Below are positions 58,786-64,000 of a stretch of DNA of 64,000 bases, piece after piece (positions within the stretch are counted from its first letter, which is position 1; every line of letters begins with the position of its first letter). Location: NCBI GenBank assembly GCA_022376925.1, contig JAIOJX010000031.1, positions 138,712,854-138,776,853 of the forward strand. Reading direction: 5' to 3'. Under the pieces are notes generated by a model. It was not told where the DNA came from, made no database searches, and worked only from the letters and a program-made list of their open reading frames with translations. This DNA comes from Tragulus kanchil (lineage: Eukaryota; Chordata; Mammalia; Artiodactyla; Tragulidae). Position numbers and translations under genes: made by a program.

Positions 58786-60068
58786 TTAATGGATTTAAGT
58801 TAAAATAGCCGCGTATGACTAGTGGCTGAGTGAAATGGTTAGTGTGGGTCTCGAGGATATGCTTTGCACAGGGCCTGGCACCCAATCAGTACTCATTAGT
58901 GCACATTTCCTTTCCTTCTCCCTGCTCCATGGCCCCTGGTACCCTGTGTGTAACTCCTCGCTGCTATGACAGCTTCTTGGGGATGAGTGAGGTCATGCAA
59001 ATAGACGCTAGAAAGGCAGACACTACTCCAGAGTAGGTTATGCATGCCTGGCAGGATTTGGCACACATTAGTTGAGACAATGTGATGGAGGGAGCCAAGC
59101 GGAAATGATTCTAAAGTTTGGCTTCATTGCTTACCAGCTGCAGGATGGGAGCCAGTTATTTGACATCTCTAGGTCTCAGCTTTCACTTCTGTTCATTGGG
59201 GTGATGATTGCTATTTGGGCAATTCTGAGGATAGATGAGATTGTGCAGGAAATGAATCCATGACACAGACGGTCTTCAAAGACGAGAAATTCAGCTGGAG
59301 GCCACACAGGCTCAACCCAGGATGATGTGTCTTCTCTGGGCATTCCCAGCCTGAGAGATGTACTCCCCTGCAGGGTGGCTCTGTTGCTCTGGTCTTGTTG
59401 ACTGGTCAACCTGTGAGGACCTGGTAAGCTGGTCATGTTTGTTTCAAGAGATGTGAAAAGTGTAAGTCCTAAGGAAGTAGGCAAGCCCTTCTCTGGTGAT
59501 GGGAGCTGAGAGAAGTGAGACTCACGACTATCTGCACCAAGATAGCCCCTCTCCCCCAGGCAGAGGGACTGGTCTGCAGAAGGGAAAAATCAAGCCAACC
59601 TACAATGCATGCAATGAGAAATGGACATAAAAAGTGAGGAAACAGACAGAGCAAGCAAGCCAGCCCTAGGGAGGCTCCTGCCCTGATCCAACTGGCCCTG
59701 AGAGTCGGGAAAAAGTCTCAGTGTTCCTGGTGTCACATGAGGCTATCTCCCTGTCCTTCTTGAACATTCTCCTTCTTACCAGAGCCCACGTGGTCTGGGT
59801 TTCTCTCATTTCCACAGAACAAAGTCTAATTAAACCAACAATCAGTCCGACACTTTCCCTTTCTCCTGCCCATCTGCATGCCAACAGAACTGTGTCTTCA
59901 AATTCATCCATAGCCTCTATTTCTGCATCTGCTGTGGGGTAAGGCGGGACTTGGAGTGGTTTCGGGGTGGGGGGAATGCGGAGTCCCTGGGAGTTAATTA
60001 GTGCCGTTGGAGTCCTTTCCTGAAATGTTTACTCGATGCCGCCTCAGGACAATTTAGTCGCAAAAGAG
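58786..60068. other. unique sequence with a MIR fragment, no gene seen
   Basis: About 1.3 kb. A sense MIR-like piece lies at about 59105-59245 ('cattgcttaccagctgcagg', 'cagttatttgacatctctag'). No coding evidence in the remainder. Confidence 0.5.
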
Positions 60069-60109
60069 CAAACGCAGGTGTCTCCAAAGTGGTCCTCTGA
60101 GAGGCAGCA

Positions 60110-60285
60110 CAGCACACAGAGCAGAGGGCGTGCTCAACTGGGAGCCAGGGGACCAAGGTTCAGGCACCTGCCTGGCTGCTCATGAACGTGCACTTGGCAC
60201 GTCAAGGCCCCACGCCTCAGTCTCCTCCTTTGTAAAATGGAGATGATAACATATGTCATGCCTGTTTCATGAGTGGGTGGCAGGT
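60110..60285 (+). repeat. MIR element, sense
   Basis: MIR-like order: 'ctgggagccaggggaccaag', 'cctcagtctcctcctttgta', 'aaatggagatgataacatat'. The second copy is at about 61205-61371. Confidence 0.7.
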
Positions 60286-60829
60286 AAGATGGAAGCATTC
60301 ATGAGTTCAACCGTCCTTCGTGGAGCTGCTGCCCTGAGTCGGGCCCTGCGCATTCACGCAGAGTGTCATGTCTACACTCTCTTCTGTCTTCATCCCATCT
60401 CCCTTGAGGAAGAAAGCAGAGGTGTGTCTGGGGAAGGAGAGTATTTTCTACCTGCCCTTTCTTGGGACTCCTGATGAGCTAAGGAGGCAGTAGAGTCACA
60501 GCAGTCTCCTACCTACACGAGAACTTGGCGGATTTCCTCCAAAACAACCAAGCACCTAGACCTTTCATGGCTCACACCTCGGCTCACTTTCCCATAAGAT
60601 GAGCAGCCCAACTGGGGTGCCACCTTTCACCATTCCTTTCTGTTGAGCGTCAGGACTGCTTTCCCTTTCTGGCACCCAGAATCAGTAGGCATGCTTCTCA
60701 CACCATCCGACCAGCTTCCCAGCTGGCCCAAACCTGGGCGTTGCTGCCTTTGGCACTGCGGTGTCTTGGCTTCACAGATTCACAGTTTCTGGAACTCTTA
60801 TTTGAGAATTACCACCCACTGTTTCCTGC

Positions 60830-60985
60830 CCCTGACGCGGGAGACATCACGGGAACTGAGAGCCAGCAGCCATACCTGGGTCCTGGTCCTAATGCTGCTC
60901 TCAGACCTCGGGCAGGTCACATCTCATTCTCATTTTTCCTTGGAATCCCCATCTATAAAACTGGGCTGAAGAGACCTACTCTCCT
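60830..60985 (+). repeat. MIR fragment, sense
   Basis: Includes 'tcagacctcgggcaggtcac' and 'tccccatctataaaactggg', the eroded MIR core. The second copy is at about 61916-62071. Confidence 0.6.
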
Positions 60986-62885
60986 GACCTCACAGGTAGA
61001 AAATTAGATTAGAGACATGAAACCTGGAGAAGCACGATGTGACTGCAAGGTGCGAGCATCAATTTTCACATAACGTTACAAACCTTATTACAAACATGTT
61101 ATCTGTTCATTGGGGGAAACTTCAAATATGTAGATAAGAGAGTGATGAAAATGAAAATAGTCCATAGTCACAAACGCAGGTGTCTCCAAAGTGGTCCTGG
61201 AGAGCCAGAAGGGACGTGCTCAACTGGGAGCCAGGGGACCAAGGTTCAGGCACCTGCCTGGCTGCTCATGAACGTGCACTTGGCACGTCAAGGCCCCACG
61301 CCTCAGTCTCCTCCTTTGTAAAATGGAGATGATAACATATGTCATGCCTGTTTCATGAGTGGGTGGCAGGTAAGATGGAAGCATTCATGAGTTCAACCGT
61401 CCTTCGTGGAGCTGCTGCCCTGAGTCGGGCCCTGCGCATTCACGCAGAGTGTCATGTCTACACTCTCTTCTGTCTTCATCCCATCTCCCTTGAGGAAGAA
61501 AGCAGAGGTGTGTCTGGGGAAGGAGAGTATTTTCTACCTGCCCTTTCTTGGGACTCCTGATGAGCTAAGGAGGCAGTAGAGTCACAGCAGTCTCCTACCT
61601 ACACGAGAACTTGGCGGATTTCCTCCAAAACAACCAAGCACCTAGACCTTTCATGGCTCACACCTCGGCTCACTTTCCCATAAGATGAGCAGCCCAACTG
61701 GGGTGCCACCTTTCACCATTCCTTTCTGTTGAGCGTCAGGACTGCTTTCCCTTTCTGGCACCCAGAATCAGTAGGCATGCTTCTCACACCATCCGACCAG
61801 CTTCCCAGCTGGCCCAAACCTGGGCGTTGCTGCCTTTGGCACTGCGGTGTCTTGGCTTCACAGATTCACAGTTTCTGGAACTCTTATTTGAGAATTACCA
61901 CCCACTGTTTCCTGCCCCTGACGCGGGAGACATCACGGGAACTGAGAGCCAGCAGCCATACCTGGGTCCTGGTCCTAATGCTGCTCTCAGACCTCGGGCA
62001 GGTCACATCTCATTCTCATTTTTCCTTGGAATCCCCATCTATAAAACTGGGCTGAAGAGACCTACTCTCCTGACCTCACAGGTAGAAAATTAGATTAGAG
62101 ACATGAAACCTGGAGAAGCACGATGTGACTGCAAGGTGCGAGCATCAATTTTCACATAACGTTACAAACCTTATTACAAACATGTTATCTGTTCATTGGG
62201 GGAAACTTCAAATATGTAGATAAGAGAGTGATGAAAATGAAAATAGTCCATAATCACATCACCTAGAGAGAACTGCTGTAAATAATTTAACAGATATCAT
62301 GCTAAGATCTACATCTATCTACTTGAAATGGGACAACGCTCTTTGTGCAATGTTGAAATGTGATTTTTCACATAATAACGTGAATTCTCAGAGGTGTACT
62401 TTGCCAAAGATTAAACTCGTGGGGTTTCCTCCCTCTACTCAGAGCCAGCAAATCACCTTGAAGCTGTCGAAGGTCATATCCCTCGTCCTCCAAAGAGCGG
62501 ATGTACACAATATGGGTTCTTTTGGGAGCCTCATTCAGAAGGAAGGTCTGTGGCCCCGGGTCTATGGAAGAAGGATTATGTAATCAGACCCTTGGTGCTT
62601 GGTGGGTGAAGAGGGACATGGTCTGTTCCACGGGGGAGGGTCCCTGGGAGGTAGAGGTTGGTGGCTCTGGTCCTAAGAGGTGATGAGTCATAGATCCAGA
62701 ACCCAGGGTCCCAGGACCGGCCCAAATCTCTGGAAGTTGGTGGACTGGGGAGGAAAATGGGCTGCCTACTTACGCATCTAATTCTAGAGAGCCCTGAGCC
62801 AAGCTTTGCACCAAAGGAGTACAAGAGAAGACCTCAACAGGGATCTAGACCACTGAGGACGGCAGCAGTTAGCCAGCCTCCTGGG

Positions 62886-63107
62886 TATGAGTTGCCCTCA
62901 GCGTATTGAGTGGCTGCTCTACTACCGCTGTGTCCAATCCTGCTCTAGAATTTTCTCCATGCAGATAGCTAGATGGACCATCAACTACCCCTGTGATTCC
63001 TAGGAAAAGCCATAATTGTAAGAGACCTTAGGAGAGAGACATTAACTATTCTCTGAATCATAAGGGTGAAGGGTTGAACAACTCATCAGAAAAGGAAAAG
63101 AGACGTC
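62886..63107. other. sequence inside copy 1 of duplication 20, nothing recognised
   Basis: No repeat hallmark or coding frame that I can support. Confidence 0.4.
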
Positions 63108-63320
63108 CCTGTTTGTAGTAGTCTGAATGATTCTCCCCCTATAGTGGGCTGTGTTCACTTAGGACTTGTGAATGTGACCTTATTTGGGAAAGAGGGTCTT
63201 CGCTGAATATATTAAGTAAAGGGTCTTGAGATAATGCCATTCTAGATTTAGGACAGGGCCTACATCCAATGATAGGTATCCTTACACAAGCAGAAGGATA
63301 TTTAAGACATCAAATCCTTT
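63108..63320 (+). mobile_element. MLT1-like LTR fragment (ERVL-MaLR class)
   Basis: Ordered match to the MLT1A-type LTR: 'tgtagtagtctgaatgattc', 'acttgtgaatgtgaccttat', 'ttaagtaaagggtcttgaga', 'ctacatccaatgataggtat'. It is a solitary non-coding LTR relic with no internal genes. Confidence 0.7.
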
Positions 63321-64000
63321 ACCTCTACTGGCAGCACTCAACAGGAGGGGCACCTTGCTGCTAATTTTCGCCTTTACCTAGAGAGAACTGCTGTAAATAA
63401 TTTAACAGATATCATGCTAAGATCTACATCTATCTACTTGAAATGGGACAACGCTCTTTGTGCAATGTTGAAATGTGATTTTTCACATAATAACGTGAAT
63501 TCTCAGAGGTGTACTTTGCCAAAGATTAAACTCGTGGGGTTTCCTCCCTCTACTCAGAGCCAGCAAATCACCTTGAAGCTGTCGAAGGTCATATCCCTCG
63601 TCCTCCAAAGAGCGGATGTACACAATATGGGTTCTTTTGGGAGCCTCATTCAGAAGGAAGGTCTGTGGCCCCGGGTCTATGGAAGAAGGATTATGTAATC
63701 AGACCCTTGGTGCTTGGTGGGTGAAGAGGGACATGGTCTGTTCCACGGGGGAGGGTCCCTGGGAGGTAGAGGTTGGTGGCTCTGGTCCTAAGAGGTGATG
63801 AGTCATAGATCCAGAACCCAGGGTCCCAGGACCGGCCCAAATCTCTGGAAGTTGGTGGACTGGGGAGGAAAATGGGCTGCCTACTTACGCATCTAATTCT
63901 AGAGAGCCCTGAGCCAAGCTTTGCACCAAAGGAGTACAAGAGAAGACCTCAACAGGGATCTAGACCACTGAGGACGGCAGCAGTTAGCCAGCCTCCTGGG

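Larger units (their letters stand above)
60069..62256. repeat. tandem duplication 19 (shift 1102 falling to 1086 bp)
   Basis: Copy 1 is 60069-61170 and copy 2 is 61171-62256. About 25 bp after its start, copy 2 is altered and shortened (61198-61217 compared with 60096-60131, 16 bp net loss), after which the copies are identical. This start-of-copy damage resembles duplication 4. Confidence 0.96.
62261..64000. repeat. tandem duplication 20 (shift 1115 bp), cut by window end
   Basis: Copy 1 starts at 62261 and copy 2 at 63376. The visible overlap is 62261-62885 with 63376-64000, identical as far as I can read. By the shift seen, copy 2 would be expected to end some 490 bp past the window. Confidence 0.95.

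Noticed and set aside
1..64000. CRISPR array, satellite array or multigene family as an explanation for the repeats
   Set aside because: Each repeated unit occurs only two (locally three) times, units are unrelated to each other, and none contains a conserved gene or short spaced repeats.

Overview
This is mammalian nuclear DNA from a ruminant. It carries many copies of ruminant-restricted retroposons (Bov-A2 SINEs, BovB/ART2A fragments, tRNA-derived SINEs of the Bov-tA/CHR class) on a background of older mammalian repeats (L1, L2, MIR, one MLT1-like LTR). I can support no protein-coding gene, exon, tRNA gene, rRNA gene, CRISPR array or prokaryotic operon. All open frames are short and non-conserved. 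The few with recognisable protein similarity are decayed L1 ORF2 or BovB reverse-transcriptase remnants. The stretch reads as intergenic or deep intronic sequence.

The dominant feature is architectural. The window contains 20 separate head-to-tail duplications. Each involves a different sequence, yet the shift between copies is always about 1.07 to 1.17 kb. The copies are nearly identical and typically differ by single C or G homopolymer steps. They abut directly, share a few bases, or are separated by a short linker of about 15 to 73 bp. About 21.7 kb (roughly a third) of the window is second-copy sequence. Where duplications overlap, the shared part is present three times (6675-10031, 20082-23483, 37073-40335, 53189-58639). 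Boundaries cut through SINEs, LINEs and unique sequence alike.

Layout: 1-2411, duplication 1, ending inside a Bov-A2 SINE; 2412-5975, unique, with two tRNA-type SINEs and an L1 piece; 5976-10031, duplications 2 and 3 chained; 10713-13003, duplication 4; 13932-16126, duplication 5 with an L1 3' end; 16933-19115, duplication 6 with L2, L1 and a (TA)n tract; 19325-23483, duplications 7 and 8 chained; 23484-26996, unique, with L2 and L1; 26997-29311, duplication 9 in an ancient L1-type element; 30957-33199, duplication 10; 36266-40335, duplications 11 and 12 chained; 40615-47340, nested antisense L1s with duplications 13 and 14; 48997-51200, duplication 15; 52130-58639, duplications 16 to 18 chained; 60069-62256, duplication 19; 62261 to the end, duplication 20, cut by the window edge.

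The most economical reading is an assembly artefact: contig ends that overlap by about 1.1 kb were joined without merging, or gaps were filled with flank sequence already present. Support comes from uniform shift sizes, junctions indifferent to sequence type, homopolymer-type differences, and boundary linkers that sometimes look like error-rich versions of the true flank. A real burst of serial local duplications is the alternative and would be remarkable. Only raw reads or an independent assembly can decide. Family names for repeats rest on recognised consensus motifs; subfamily assignments are uncertain.
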